From positions 104,396,788 to 104,460,787 of the forward strand of contig JBCNJP010000007.1 of the NCBI GenBank assembly GCA_039602395.1: a stretch of 64,000 nucleotides of DNA. Reading direction: 5' to 3'. Position numbers and translations under genes: made by a program. Positions 34,169 through 46,831 of this stretch are shown here, piece by piece. Below the pieces are notes generated by a model. It had not been told where the DNA came from, made no database searches, and worked only from the letters and a program-made list of their open reading frames with translations. This DNA comes from Deinandra increscens subsp. villosa. Its lineage: Eukaryota; Streptophyta; Magnoliopsida; Asterales; Asteraceae. How positions within the stretch are numbered: the first letter of the stretch is position 1; every line of letters starts with the position of its first letter.

Positions 34169-34886
34169 TAGAAACATAACCAACTTTTAATTTTGTTCCA
34201 ATTAAGTCACTCAAATTTTTTTTTTGTTCCAATCAGGTAACTTAACTTCAAAATATGTTATAATCCTAGATAAATGACCTAATTAGCAGGTAACCTAATC
34301 AATTTTTTTTATAAAAACTGATTTTTTTATAAATAAAGGATATTTTTTTATAATTTTTTTTTTTAAAATCAAAATTTTAATAAAAATGAATTTTTGTATA
34401 AAAATTCGAAATTTTATAAAAATTGTTGTTTTTATAAAATTTTGAATTTTATACACCCAAAACGTTTTTTATAAAATTTCGAATTCTATAGAAAAACTTT
34501 TATAAAAAAACGATTTTTTATAAAATTTCGAATTTTATAAAAAAACATTTTTTTATAAAATTTTATACACCCCAAACAATTTTTTTTAAAATTTCGAATT
34601 TTTTAAAAAACTAATTTTTTACACCCGAAACGTTTTTTTTATAAAATTTCAATTTTTTATAAAACAAATCGTTTTTATTAAAAATCTGATTTTAAAAAAT
34701 TCCTTTTCTATAAAAAGTTAAGTTTTATAAAAAATTCAGTTTTTAAGAAAAAATTGATTAGATTACCTGCTAATCAGGTCATTTATCTAGGATTAGAACA
34801 TATTTTAAAGTTAAGTTACCTGATTGGAACAAGAAAAAGTTTAAGTGACCTTATTGGAACAAAATTGAAAGTTGGTTATGTTTCTA
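34169..34886. mobile_element. Foldback element with about 145-bp inverted arms
   Basis: The arms begin TAGAAACATAACCAACTTT and stay alignable for about 145 bases. Shared words include TTGTTCCAATCAGGTAACTT and CCTAGATAAATGACC. The centre (34310-34745) is an AT-rich array of TTTTATAAAATTTCGAATTTT variants. No target duplication is clear, so the class is open. A transcript would form a long hairpin. Confidence 0.7.
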
Positions 34887-35738
34887 AGATATTTTCCCTA
34901 ACAAAAAGACCTAAAAAAACAAAAACTAAAAAGAAATTTAAAAACTTAACACTATTGTTTAATTAGACGAACCTATTTCAAAAAATTTACAGTGCTAACA
35001 AAAGAGATATCTAAAATAAAATAAAAGAAGAAGAAAATATGAACCATAAAAATATCCCTCTCGGGTTAAGGGAACAATGCACATAAAACAACAGAAAACG
35101 ATTTCTATATTGTTAATACTTAATACTTGAAAACAACTGGTTATCAAACAGCAGGTTATGAAACATGTACATGTGAACCAACAGAAAACAATAGCTTACC
35201 GAACATGTGAACCAGCAGATTATCAAACATGTGAACCAACATAAACCAACAGATTATGATCACTATTTTTATCACCAAAAATTAAACTTGAAACATTATG
35301 TGTGAACAGATTATCAATCAACATGTGAAGAAGAAACTTGAAACAATAGGTCTAACCAGATCATGTTATTTCTTCAACAGTTATATGATCAATCAACATA
35401 TCATTAACTTCAACAATTCATCACTAAAAAAGAACCAACACTTCACCAAATTACCAAAAAATGCATATTGCTCAAAAATCAAATATGGCAAGTATATAAG
35501 TGCAAAGAAAATATACAAGTATATAAACACAAGAAAGCTATACAATATGCAAAATCTAATAAAGCTAAGATTGTTCATTCTTGCAGAATCCACACGCGCT
35601 ATATAGTTCACACATAATAACATCACCAAGGAACAGTTATTGTATGAGGTCTCATGCAGAGACATGCATGCAATAGATGGATATGAACATTATGTCTTTA
35701 TGTTTGAATATTTGACCTTTTTCATGTGCATTCCATGA

Positions 35739-38700
35739 TTATGCAGGCAATGCAAAACTTGGTTGACACCAACTTGGTGGATCCATAACCAGACACGCAT
35801 CATTTTTCTCAAAATCAGCAAGCTGCAATTTAAACATTTGTTATAATTCCTTCTTTTGGATAAAAATGCAGAATTTTTTAGCTAAAAGGTCAAAAAGAGT
35901 GTATACCTTCTCGTTACAGTTTGGGCAATAGTGATACTTGTGCCAAAGGCAATCCATTGACGGACAAAGAAAGCATACTCCAAGCATGAATGGCGTCATG
36001 CAGCCAACCACTGCAGCCAGGCTTGGCTTTGATCTATAAGATATTATTAAAAAGGACTTGAATTATTAATTGGGGATAATTAAAATGATTCAATAAACAT
36101 CAAATTTAAGAAGAAAAAAAAAACTAGTATAATCTCACTTAAATTGATTGATATATTCATAGGGGTCTAAGGAGGGTGTGATGAGGGCGAGTCTTAGCTC
36201 TATCTCAAGGGATAGAGAGGTTTAAGATTTAGCAAAAATACATTATAAAATATAACAAGTAAGCAAAGAAAATCAAAACATCATATCTAAAGTAAAGAAG
36301 TAAAAGCGCTACAATATAAAAGGTATAAAGAGGATTTTACATCTCCATGTAGCAAAATGTTACTTAACTTATCTTCAAAAACATAGTATGTCAATTTCTT
36401 AATATTTTCATCAGGTAATAGTTGAAGGTTTGTCCACCCAAATTCAACAAAAAGACATGAATGTCTCTTGAAAGAAATTCCCAGATTTGAAGTTACCATA
36501 AATCCATAAAATTAAGAAAAAACTATTAAAGTAGCCATTTTATGTGTGTTAATATAATAATATCTCTACAGTCTTGTATGAACAATTTCATGCATATAGC
36601 ATGACATACGGCAACTATTTGGTTGTGTATTTACTTTTACACAGTATAAGCCTTTACATGTGACAATAATACAAAAAACATATCAGAAATAACTATTAAT
36701 CGGATAAGATTTAAGTTTTTTTTTTTAACTCGCGTATCCCTAAAAGTTTTCTTTTCTTCTCCTATAAAAGTTTTCTTTTCTTCTCCTACAGTTCACGTAT
36801 CTACTTTTTCTACTCATGGTTTATGTACTATTTACAATTTAGTAAAAAAAATGATACGCCGGTAAAGATAGATTTTTAGCTACTAACTAGAATTTGTGCT
36901 AGCTATAGAGTAGTAGAGGTATAGAACACTCATAAAATGACTACTTTCATCATTTTCTCCGTAAGCCATTTCTCCAAAAAAAACAAAAAACATGACGTTT
37001 TCGTTTTACCCAAGTGTTCCATATACAGTTCATCACATATTTGATCTTCTAATCATTTTTAAGGGTGTTCACGGTTCGGTTTGAACAATTTTTAAGCTAA
37101 GACAAAGCCAAACTATTAGTAACAATTTTTAAATATTGAAAACTGAAACCGAACCATTAAAATTTGAAACCAAACCAAATCAAACCGTTTGGAACTGTTT
37201 GGTTTTCCGGTTTAGGTTTTTAAGACACATAAAAGAAGCTCAAGCTAGTTTATTTAGGTTAGGAATCAAAATACAGAATTGGTTTACATTATGAACTACA
37301 CAATCTACACTTACATTAAGTTTCAAAAAAAAAATTAGCCCAAAATTTAATTTAGTAAGTTGAAGTTGATAAAAATCTTATATTATATAAAAAAACTAAA
37401 TATATCTATATATAATATAAGATAAACTATATCTTCATTTAATTAGATATACGGTCCGGTCTGGCTCTATACGTTTTGAAAATTCCGAAACCACAAGTAA
37501 AACCGTTTGTTACGGTCTTTAACTATTGTGAATCCAAAACCAAACTGTCTATTAGAATCCAAAACCAAACTGTTAGAACCAAACCAGACATGGACGGTTT
37601 GAAACCGAACCATGTACACCCCTAATCATTTTCACTAATTTTTGCAAACAAACACAAAATCTTAGGGGCCGTTTAGTTGTGGAAAATGTTTTCTAGTTTT
37701 TCATTTCTGGTTTTCTAGAAAATGAAATGAGTTTTCCATCTCTAGAAAACACATGAAAAGTTTTGAAAACGCGTTCAAATTTGAAAGATGGAATTTTCAT
37801 TTTCAAAATTAGAAAACTAGAAAACATGTTCAAATCAACTGTTTTCTATTTTTTTCTATCTCTACATTTCATTAGATTTCCGTCGACGATGCGGTGGAGC
37901 AGACGGCGACGGAGGTAACGGAGGAGAGGTCGAGCGGCTGTGCGTATAAACCCTAGAAAATGAACGCCCCTTTTCTTTTGTATATATTTGGAAAACGAAA
38001 ATAGAAAACAGAAAACAGTAAAAAAGGTGTTTTCCATTTTTAGTTAAAATTTGGAAAACACTATTTTCTGTTTTCCTAGAAAACGTTTTCTAAAAAATAC
38101 AATTTGAACACTTTTTCTGTTTTCCTTGTTTTCTTAGAAAACAGAAATGGAAAACACCCTCTGTTTTCCACAACTAAACGCGCCCTTAAATTCTCCATAT
38201 GAAACTCAACTCTGAAAACGATTCACCAACTGCCAACAGATCTAAGCAGTGGAGCTTGTTGCCGCGTAAACTTTTGGGTATTTCTATAAGGGACCTCCTA
38301 TTGAGATACCCCTATTACCCTATACGTCCCGTATTGTGATACGAGGCGTATAGGAAAAGACAACCCCAATCAGACAAAAAATTCGGTGCTATACGGCCCT
38401 GTATATAGCCCAATACTCCCCGTATTGGGGGTTGTCTTTTTCCTGTACACCTTATATAACCCATTACGGGGCGGGTAATTAGATTTTAGGGGTGTCCAGG
38501 TTAGAATAACTCTTCTATAAAGTTAATTATAATCTAGATAGATATTGCAGATACTGCAAGACAAGGATACAATAAAAGTAATCATTCATGAAATTACCAA
38601 ATAAACGCATCAAAGATTTAAGCTCAAAAGTTAGTTTTGTAACTAGAAAGAGATCAATTGACGGAATAATACCTGACGGTGGTGAGACCGGAGCTGCCGC

Positions 38701-38929
38701 AGAAGGCGCAGTTAATCGGAGCAGGGGTATCTCTGTAAATAGTCTGGTGAATCGGAACGCCTTTTGGATCGCCGTACACGGCGTTGGGAGGGATCTGACC
38801 GGACTGGTAGGGATTATTTCCGACGTGGTATTGCGGTTGTGAAGGCTGCTGCTGCTGATAGTTGGAATTGTAAGGGATCCCCATCACCGGTTCTTCGTTC
38901 TTCTGCTTCTCCTCCATCTTTGAAGACAT
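35739..38929 (-). CDS. LITAF-domain protein, GILP-like
   Basis: Three coding exons, 38929-38673, 36033-35907 and 35822-35739, joined at GT-AG sites with matching phases; 155 residues. The N-terminus (1-65) is rich in Pro, Gln and Tyr. The LITAF domain has CAFC at 74-77, a hydrophobic membrane-inserting segment (about 91-113, AAVVGCMTPFMLGVCFLCP) and CPNC at 122-125. The two Cys pairs bind zinc. The end DPPSWCQPSFALPA matches the plant subfamily. Arabidopsis GILP (At5g13190) is a plasma-membrane protein reported to bind LSD1 and limit hypersensitive cell death; a similar role here is inferred. The 2.6-kb first intron contains two transposons. The coding sequence is intact. Confidence 0.88.
36741..36788. 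repeat. Tandem duplication, 2 x 24 bp
   Basis: TAAAAGTTTTCTTTTCTTCT plus CCTA occurs twice in a row without mismatch inside the first intron of the LITAF gene. Perfect identity points to a recent slippage event. Confidence 0.8.
37060..37623. mobile_element. Non-autonomous hAT element
   Basis: 564 bp with terminal repeats TAAGGGTGTTCACGG and (inverted) TAGGGGTGTACATGG. A perfect 8-bp target duplication ATCATTTT lies at 37052-37059 and 37624-37631. The interior is full of AACCGAACC and AACCAAACC words in both orientations, typical hAT subterminal repeats. No transposase is encoded. Confidence 0.88.
37664..38185. mobile_element. Tourist-like (PIF/Harbinger) MITE
   Basis: 522 bp with TTA duplications at 37661-37663 and 38186-38188. 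The ends are GGGGCCGTTTAGTTGTGG and (inverted) GGGCGCGTTTAGTTGTGG. The arms continue as TTTTCTAGAAAA-type inverted sequence. It sits only 32 bp from the hAT element's duplication. The open frame at 37846-38037 is accidental. Confidence 0.85.
38345..38452. repeat. Inverted repeat in the LITAF gene first intron
   Basis: The left arm GGCGTATAGGAAAAGACAAC (38345 on) pairs with the right arm ending near 38452, GTTGTCTTTTTCCTGTACACC. The arms are about 26 bp around a spacer of about 55 bp. Likely a MITE core, but no outer ends or target duplication could be defined. Confidence 0.5.
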
Positions 38930-39489
38930 CTTTCACCGGTCAATTACTCCGATCGAAGCGCGTTTGAAGGGTTTATCGAAACAAATTGTTGGATTATTGT
39001 GTTATTGAGAATGGAAATTAATTGGAGTATAGTATACGGATGGATTATATATGCGGAGGTGAAATGTCGGCGGCGCCATTGGTCATAGATGCCGGTTTTA
39101 CAAGTCTTGACTTTTGGTAACATGTCTTTCTTAATAGTATTTTGTGACGAGTGGAATACTCGGGATTTAGATGTTACGAGTTTGATTTTTAAACCTATGA
39201 TAGTTTTTTTATCCGATCGTTTATGAAGACGGTTTTTTTAGAAATATGCTCAACTATAGGTTTTAGTTGGGTGTTCTAAAAAAATGTAAATTACTGATTT
39301 CGCTCTTTATAACTATGTGAAATTACTGGTTTCGTTCTTTAAATTCAACAATTGTTGATTTTGCTCTTTTTAAAATAAAAAATATGCACGCTGACGGTGC
39401 TTTTCACATGGGCACATGGACCAATCATATAATGTTACTATTCATTAAGGGTTTGTAATTGTATATAAGATAAAATGGTAAAAGTTATT

Positions 39490-41020
39490 GTTGGGTGTCG
39501 AATCCAGCAAATAAAATAATAGTAAAGTGAACCAACTTTAGCACACTAATGATGGTATAATAGAAGCAAGGTTCGTGTCCTCAGGGATGCGGATTAACTT
39601 TTTATACCAAAAACTCTTAGCTCAAGTACAATGAAGTGAAATTTAATAAAAATGGGGGTTTGTAAATTTTTCATGAAAAATATGGAAAAAAAATGACAGC
39701 AGACTGAAACGGCCGTCTCAGTATTCCCTCGCGGCCGTTTTGGATTGCTGTGAAGAAAAACGGATATTTTTGGATTTTTGTTTTTTTTTACTTATCAAAA
39801 CTAAGAATACTAAACAAGATTAACTAAAATTAATAATAGGAGTTCAAATATGAGATAAATCAATTCCAACACTAGGAAAACTTCCCGATTTTCGACTCGA
39901 CTTATGATCCTTAACGGTTACGGTGCAATGATCCTTTTTATAAAATGATTTGTATCGGTCCTAGACGTCGAGCCGTTCTGACATCACACTCTATCTAATG
40001 TCTTAACCAAGCGCCGTTCGTTGATTAGAGCCAACCCGCTACTCTAAGCTCTAGCCGTTCTGATCTTAGTGTGCGGGTTGCAATGATAGAAGAACCAATT
40101 ACAACTAAACACACACGCCGTTCGGTGTGTTCAGCTATATTATGGGTTCCTATAACGAGTTCAAATTCATAGACAAACCTAAACCGTTACTTGTTCCTTT
40201 TATCAAGATTAAGAACTTTTAGGGTTTTAAAATTGATGAACTTTATTAGTTTCATTAACAAAGTGGCCAATTTCATCAAGAAAACTAATGCATACCGGAA
40301 AATAATCCGGGTTTAAGATCAATAAACCACATAAACAAACCATTCATGAATTGGATCACATAAACGTTTCACATAAGTTTAAAGTCAAGAACCAAGAAAT
40401 CAAACCCTAATGTTGGAATCAATAAATGTTTAGCCGGACATAGTGGCTAACATGATCAAACTAAATAAACTAAACATGAACCAAAAAAAACTTACGAACT
40501 AAGAAATTAAAGAAAGTTTAATGTTCCAAAGCAATTTTCCAATTCTTCAATTTTGTAGCCGTCGAACTCAATTCCTCAGGAGATTCCTTTTCTTCTTGAA
40601 AACTCCCTTCTCCACGTATGCCCCCTTCAAAAATTGAACAATTCTTTTTTTTTTCTTCCTTTCAAAGTAACCGTCCGACCCCCACTACCCATGATCTCTT
40701 TTTTTTTCTTTTTTTTTTATTTCTTCTTTTTAGCTTCCCTTCTTTGATTAGCAACAAAGATATAAAATTCCTAAAAAAATAGGAACTTTATACTCTAGTC
40801 TTTGACAACTTCCGAGCTACTCCAATATGAATCTCGATAAGTCCACAACGCCTTGTAATCGCCTTGCACCTAAAAATCAATAAAAACGCCCAAAGTAGAT
40901 TCCATCCCACAAAAACTAGTATTTACAAAATACTACGATATGAATACTAAAAATGCATGAAATATGATTAAAATGAGACTTAATAATAATATAAAATATG
41001 CCTAAAAATGTAACTAACAG
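39490..41020. repeat. Unclassified repeat-like non-coding region
   Basis: It opens with GGGTGTCGAATCCAGC and GTTCGTGTCCTCAGGGATGC, then has AT-rich alternating text with recurring GCCGTTC words (near 39970, 40010, 40050, 40120). A C/T-rich leader-like part and GTAATCGCCTTGCACC follow near the end. No open frame. It resembles 13190-14790 in plan, not in detailed sequence. Confidence 0.3.
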
Positions 41021-41849
41021 TTATCGCTACATTTCACTTTGCAAGATTTAAACTTATAATCTTTAATTAAAAATTATCATTTTACCATTAGAGTATATCT
41101 TTTAAGACATGATAACATGTAATTTAACTGGACATTGTTGTCTTCCGTCCTATCTCCCATATCATGATCAAACACATACGATCAAGTTTTTTGTAGGCTA
41201 CTCCGATGATGTACTTACAAATGGCATATCGGTACAGTAGATAGATGGGAGCAAGGCTCCATAGGTGAGCATCTTTATGGCCTGGTTGTAAAAAACCATT
41301 GAATTAATCCGAATCGGTACATGACCGTTCTAAAATACATAAAATTGGTTCAGTCTCGATACTCATTTATCATCTCAAATATTCGGTTTGTAATGATATG
41401 GGCTTTAACCCTAATCACATGTAGACGGAAGACCCTACAACATCGTTTTATGTGAGCACATCCACTATAATTGATAAACAATTTTTTTCATCGGGGTCAG
41501 ATTTTTCCAGTGTTTGGATGATCTTAATTTTGACGCTTAATTATTCCCGTTCGGATCAGATCAAGTCTCCTATAAATGATGACAAATGGTTATAATAGTA
41601 ATATTAGGTTTTACAATGAAGTTTTTAAGGTAATTTAAAACTACTTTTGTAAAACATGTGAAGTATTAATGATATTACTTTTTTTTTCGTTTTAGATGCA
41701 ACACGTATATATCTTTTCTTTTTTTGGTTTGAATGGCAAATTTGGATCATTAACGAGGACATTACACCATTCACCCGATCATCTCCAATCCACATCAGGA
41801 GAAAACTCACCACTGGTGAAAAAACCTCATGCCCAACTTTTAGCCCCTA

Positions 41850-41945
41850 TTTTTTATTTTATTATTACAAGCGGGACTTGAACTTAAGACCTCTTGATAG
41901 GAGGTCATACACCTTTGATACCAGTCTAAGCTAATGGGTGTCACA
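41850..41945 (-). mobile_element. tRNA-derived SINE-like fragment
   Basis: The minus strand reads TTAGCTTAGACTGGTATCAA (A-box-like), then AAGTTCAAGTCCCG (B-box), then an A-rich AATAATAAAATAAAAAAT tail. The boxes are spaced as in the element at 29058-29169 and probably share its family. No clear target duplication, and not a foldable tRNA. Confidence 0.5.
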
Positions 41946-42900
41946 TGTATATATGAAATTCGAAACTGAAAAACAAGTTAAACTTGTTGGAATTTTTTTA
42001 TACGGCTGTGAACTTTCTAGGATTGATCGGGAACGAGGAAAAGAGATTGAAATTTCATGGGGTTCTAGAACCTTTAATTAAGATGGACATATTTTCTTTG
42101 TAATTTAGTTGCATTGTTGCATCTAGAACATTGATTTGATGTACTTTTTTAATTACATACTTTTCAAATGAACTAAAATACATATATTTTACTATTCATC
42201 CTATAAGAGTCAACGTCAGTTGAGACCTATGTATTAGCCGTTAGATTATGCCTACAATCAATCATGACCATGTTAATTAGGAGATTTTAAAACTGTATTT
42301 CAGTATTTTTGACTTTTTGGGCAGTTACCTTTGATTTCTTGGTTCAGCAACAAGTTTTTTTTTTTTGCTTCGTGGGATGGTTTCCTGCGAATTCAAATCA
42401 TGTTGGGCGTCTCATATATGGAATGTCAGAGATTGTAAAAACGTGGGTGTTGGTTTCCTGGATAGTGTCACGTTTAAAAAAGGATGTTGTGTTCTTTGAT
42501 TCACTCTATATTTCTGCCATCTTCTCAAGAGGTGACAATGACTGGAGCACAAAACATATATACCTTTGTTTAAACTTGAAGAAAGACGGATAGTGAGTAG
42601 CCAGACTAAAGAGTCACCCAAGGTATTCATCGATACTCGACTTGTATATTGAACTTATTAAGCATTAAACTAACCTGTTAAAACTGAAAGCCATTGCTCG
42701 AAGAAAGTTATTAAACAGGATCATCGTGGTTATACATCTTACTAACCGCTATAAACACGTCGACGTGGAGAGACGAATTTTGGCCGCAGACGAACAGGAG
42801 AGGTGTTATATTGTATCTTGATGTACCCCACTTTGAACTAGAAAGAGAACATGAGGAGTTTACATATAAACCGGATGAAATGGGAAGATGTTGCTTTTTC

Positions 42901-44016
42901 AAGATTTTTTTTTGGAACGGCAGTATAATATATTAAAACGGCTCAAAAAGAGCAAAAATACATGAAAAGAATGGGATTTCTCACCCAATTGTTCCACCCG
43001 ATTACATCTTTATTCGCTCTACTACTGTACCAAGAATAAGAAAAATAAATAATCGAGTCAAGCATGCTGGCGTTCCTGTTGTGACCACCATTAAAAACAT
43101 AGTCGTTTCTAGTGTTCCAGATATGCCACCACACCGTAAAGCAAATAGAATGAATAATCTCTTTCTTCTTTCTCGTAAGATTACTGTCGTCGATCTCCTG
43201 AAATAACCTGCTAGAACAACGATTTATGGCCCAATCGATACCCAACCATTTTTTAACCAAACCCACAATTGTAGCCGAAATCTCACAGTCACCAAAAACA
43301 TGTTTAACCGATTCTAACTGATTGTGGCAAATCGGACAAAGAATATCATGAATCTCCATACCTTGTTTCGAAAGGTTTTGACGAGTTGGGAGTTTATCAA
43401 GAAAAAGCCTCCAATTCATAATGTTAACTTTCTTTGGCACCAGCTTTATCCATCTCGTAGGGTTGTCGCCACAAGGGAGATATTTACTATCAATCATTTT
43501 CCGAACCGATTTAACCGAGAAATCCACGTCATTTTCAAACAACCACTTCCAAGTATCATCACTCGTAGAGAACTGCATCCCCGATCAAACCCAACAACTC
43601 ATCGAGTTGTGCAGTTTCCAATCCCCCACGAATCGGTCTTCTCCAAGTCCAATGCCAAGCGTTGTTAACACGTAAATCACAGATTCTAACAGATTTATCA
43701 ACAGCTAAAGCAAACAATCTGGGAAAACGAGAGGACAAATTTTGGTTCCCAATCCAAGTATCACACCAGAATTTAGTCTCATCACCACGACCCACAACCC
43801 TTTGAATATTATTATCCGAAAAAAAAGAAGCATTGTGACAGAGATCCCACGATTTAGTAATACGACTCCAAGTACTTACGAATTTACCTTTCCACTTAGA
43901 TGTCAGATTCGGACCATGAATAGCCTTGATGATTTTAGCCCATAACGCATTCCCACATGAAACGATTTCAAGATAATTAAATTTTGCACCTGTTTTTGTG
44001 TTCTTGAGATGAGAAA
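42901..44016 (-). mobile_element. 5'-truncated LINE (L1-type) with target duplication
   Basis: The minus-strand element ends in a poly(A) tail (T run at 42905-42913) and is flanked by a 13-bp target duplication ATGTTGCTTTTTC at 42888-42900 and 44017-44029. Only the end of the reverse transcriptase ORF is present, a classic outcome of target-primed reverse transcription. A frameshift lies near 43565. Confidence 0.9.
42943..43975 (-). pseudogene. LINE ORF2 C-terminal remnant with RT zinc-binding domain
   Basis: From the right, the reading gives CGNALWAKIIKAIHGPN, then GRGDETKFWCDTWIG, then, after a one-base shift near 43565, WKWLFENDVDFSVKSVRKMI and CPICHNQLESVKHVFGDCEI. The last is the reverse-transcriptase zinc-binding (zf-RVT) domain found at the end of plant L1-type ORF2. 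RT catalytic motifs and endonuclease are missing. It stops near 42943, next to the short 3'UTR. Confidence 0.85.
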
Positions 44017-44847
44017 ATGTTGCTTTTTCTCAATATAATCAACTATTACCGGCATCGGTATTCTCACGGGCATTGATATTCTCAAGATGAAAAGGTGTTG
44101 TTTTTCAAAAATAAAACTAATGTTTTTTCTAATATCCAGAAATTAAAACATCTTTTTGCAGGGTTGCTTTTTTCGGAAAGATAACGTTCATTTCACGCCA
44201 ACCACAACGTCTCTTTTGGGCGTTTTCACCTCCTAGCATGGTTCTCATCGCGGGCATTTGCATTTTATCAATTGATAACATTGATTTGGAGTTATAGATG
44301 CTTTTTGGACCATATCGAAATGTTTATCATAGGGTTAATTGGTTAAACAACTAATTGATCCATATACGTTCTCTAATGTTTATAGTTGTAGGGTGAAATA
44401 TGAGAGTCTCACTACAATATTTGAAAGTGGACTTGAATGTGAAATTAAGGGAGTAGTTCTATTGTTGTTCACTTTAGAACTACATAATCAAATGACTAAA
44501 ACCTAGTACTACCACATGTTATATATGCTATCGTATGAGCGATTTCAATTTAGTCACTCAAATTTTAGTTGTTATTGACTTATTTCAAGTCCATAAACTA
44601 AATTTGTACCATAAAGTTTAAACTTTATATTGAATTACCTTGTTAGAATTGAATATTTGTGCTTGTTTTTCATATAGGGTTTAGGAGTTAGTTTCATATC
44701 ATCCATATTCTAGACTTCAATTCCGACCCGACAATGCTTCTTATAAATTCCTATTGATTTGCAAATCTCTTCAAAATTGCGAAAATTCCTCAAAATTTCT
44801 CACCGAATCTCATTCTTGAAGAAAGATTTATCTCAGTATTAAAGTCA

Positions 44848-45853
44848 TGTAACACCCTAAATCATGTCCAGCAAGTTCAATCTCAGATAACCACTCATGG
44901 ATTTGAGCACAATCAGTTTATCACGCCACAACTCGTGTCTGCGTGCGCTGAATTCAAAAACATGGCATATGCACGCCAACTGTTCGACCAAATTCCCGAC
45001 CCAAATATTGCTCCATGGAATGCCATGTTTAAAGGGTATATCGGAACCGAGATGTACATGGATGTTGTGCTATTGTTTGGGCATATGATAAATACTAATG
45101 TGAAGCCTAATTACTTTATAATCCCTATGGTTTTGAAATCTTGTGTAAAGCTATTAGCTTTGAGAGACGGTGAAAAAGTCCACTGCTTTGTGGTAAAGGC
45201 TGGGTTTAAATCCAACCCATTTGTGGGGACAACTTTGATTGATATGTACTCTAGTGGGTGTATGGTTGGTTATGCATATAAAGTTTTCGGTGAAATTACG
45301 TTGAGAAATGTAGTCACATGGACATCTATGATACGTGGGTACATCTAATGCGGAGACATAAAGTCCGCACACCAACTGTTTGATTTAACGCCTGAACGAC
45401 ATATTGTATCATGGAACATTATGGTTTCTGGTTACATAGAGTGTGGTGACATGGGTGTTGCTAGAAAGCTATTTGATGCAATGCCTAATCAATATTTGAT
45501 GTCATGGAACACTTTACTGAATGGGTATGCAAATGAGGATATGGAGGGATGCAATAAACTATTTAGCGAGATGCCGGAGAGAAATTTCTTTTCATGGAAT
45601 GGATTAATTAATGGATATGCTCATAACAATCAGATTAAAGATTTTCCATGAGATGAAAATTTGAAACAAAAACCAGATGGTATAACGTTTATTGGTGTCA
45701 TTTGTGCTTGTTCACATATGGGATTAGTTAAAGATGGATTTAAATACTTCAACTCCATGGTAGATGAATATTCAGTTATCCCTCAAATTGAGCATTACGG
45801 CTGTATGGTTGATCTACTATCTCGAGCTGGTTTGATTGAAACAAAAACCTGAT
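44848..45853 (+). pseudogene. PLS-type pentatricopeptide repeat (PPR) gene, broken
   Basis: One frame encodes PPR repeats: NMAYARQLFDQIPDPNIAPW, NVVTWTSMIRGYI, HIVSWNIMVSGYIECGDM, then DGITFIGVICACSHMGLVKD. PLS-class PPR proteins bind organellar RNA and often guide C-to-U editing. A TAA at 45346-45348 and a TGA at 45649-45651 interrupt the frame, and several repeats between WNGLINGYAHNN and KPDGITFIGV are missing. There is no E/DYW tail and no clear start. At about 335 codons it is much shorter than a working member. Confidence 0.8.
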
Positions 45854-46559
45854 TTGACATCTCAACGTACTGAAGAAAATGCGGTATGATTCTCCATTAA
45901 TCCTATCATTTAAAGATTATATAGTTATCATATAGTATTTGGTTATTTAATCATATTATCATTTGAACCCAAATGGGATTTCAAACTTATTTTGTTACTC
46001 TGTCTGATCAAGTAGGATGATTCTAAACCAAGCTTCAAATCTAACTTGAGAATATGACGTTTAACTGAATGACTATATTTGTATGCATTAAATCTTGCAA
46101 TTTGCCAAATGTGACACAAATTAAATGCGGATAATGCAAAATACATGAAATTTGAATAGAATAAGAACTAAAAGGTTTATTTTTATTGAATCCCGTCGGA
46201 CTTATAGTATATGAGGACGAGTCCTAGATAAAGAATGAAACTTGATTTGAGATGTTTTCCTGGTTTCACTAGCCTCAATTTCATTGTAGTTTGAATTAGA
46301 GTTTCTGGAATAAACTTTTAATTATCTGTATTATGCTTTTGAATTACAGATTGTGGAGAACTATATATGTGGTGAGTGTAATAGTGTAACATGGTCCATG
46401 ATAGAAGTTGCGACATTGTCTAGACTCTAGAGACGTTCACCACAAGAATCTAGCAAAGATTTGATCTTCATGGTTTATTAAAGATTAATTTAATCAAGAA
46501 TTAAAGAGCATAATCTAAAAAATTGGTAACCTTTTTATGTTTATGTTAATAGGTTAAAG

Positions 46560-46831
46560 GAGCATATAAAGAGCCTATGATGGTTATAGATCATATGGAT
46601 TTATTCACCGAGATCTAAAACCAGGTAATTTCTTTTTTCCAGATATGAAAAACTCAAATTCTTTCATAACTTGGAACTAATTTTGGAATTTCTATTTTTT
46701 CCTAAGAAAATTTGGTCTTGACTAAAGATCAAAGAACACTTAAACTTGATAATTTTGGATTAGCAGGAGAAGAGACAGTAAACGAGATGATGGCAGTTGA
46801 AACTGGAACTTATCGTTGGATGGCTCTAGAG
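46560..46831 (+). pseudogene. Raf-like Ser/Thr protein kinase fragment
   Basis: Two exon-like pieces, up to 46624 and 46707-46831, with GT-AG borders. The first has GFIHRDLKP, the catalytic loop. The second has ENLVLTKDQRTLKLDNFGLA and ETGTYRWMALE, the activation segment of plant Raf-like/STY kinases. The magnesium-binding DFG is NFG and APE is ALE. The N-lobe and everything after the activation segment are missing. A dead fragment. Confidence 0.75.

Larger units (their letters stand above)
38990..42900. other. Gene-free interval with repeat-like DNA
   Basis: No gene recognised over 3.9 kb. 38990-39100 is the presumed LITAF promoter (minus strand). 39490-41020 is repeat-like, and 41850-41945 looks like a SINE. 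The open frames at 41696-41881 and 42309-42593 have no recognisable domain. Confidence 0.4.

Noticed and set aside
35298..35606. 102-codon plus-strand frame rich in Asn, Lys, Ile
   Set aside because: Composition follows the AT-rich background and no domain is visible.
38654..38967. Plus-strand frames opposite LITAF exon 1
   Set aside because: Shadows of the real minus-strand exon, which has conserved domain residues and good splice sites.
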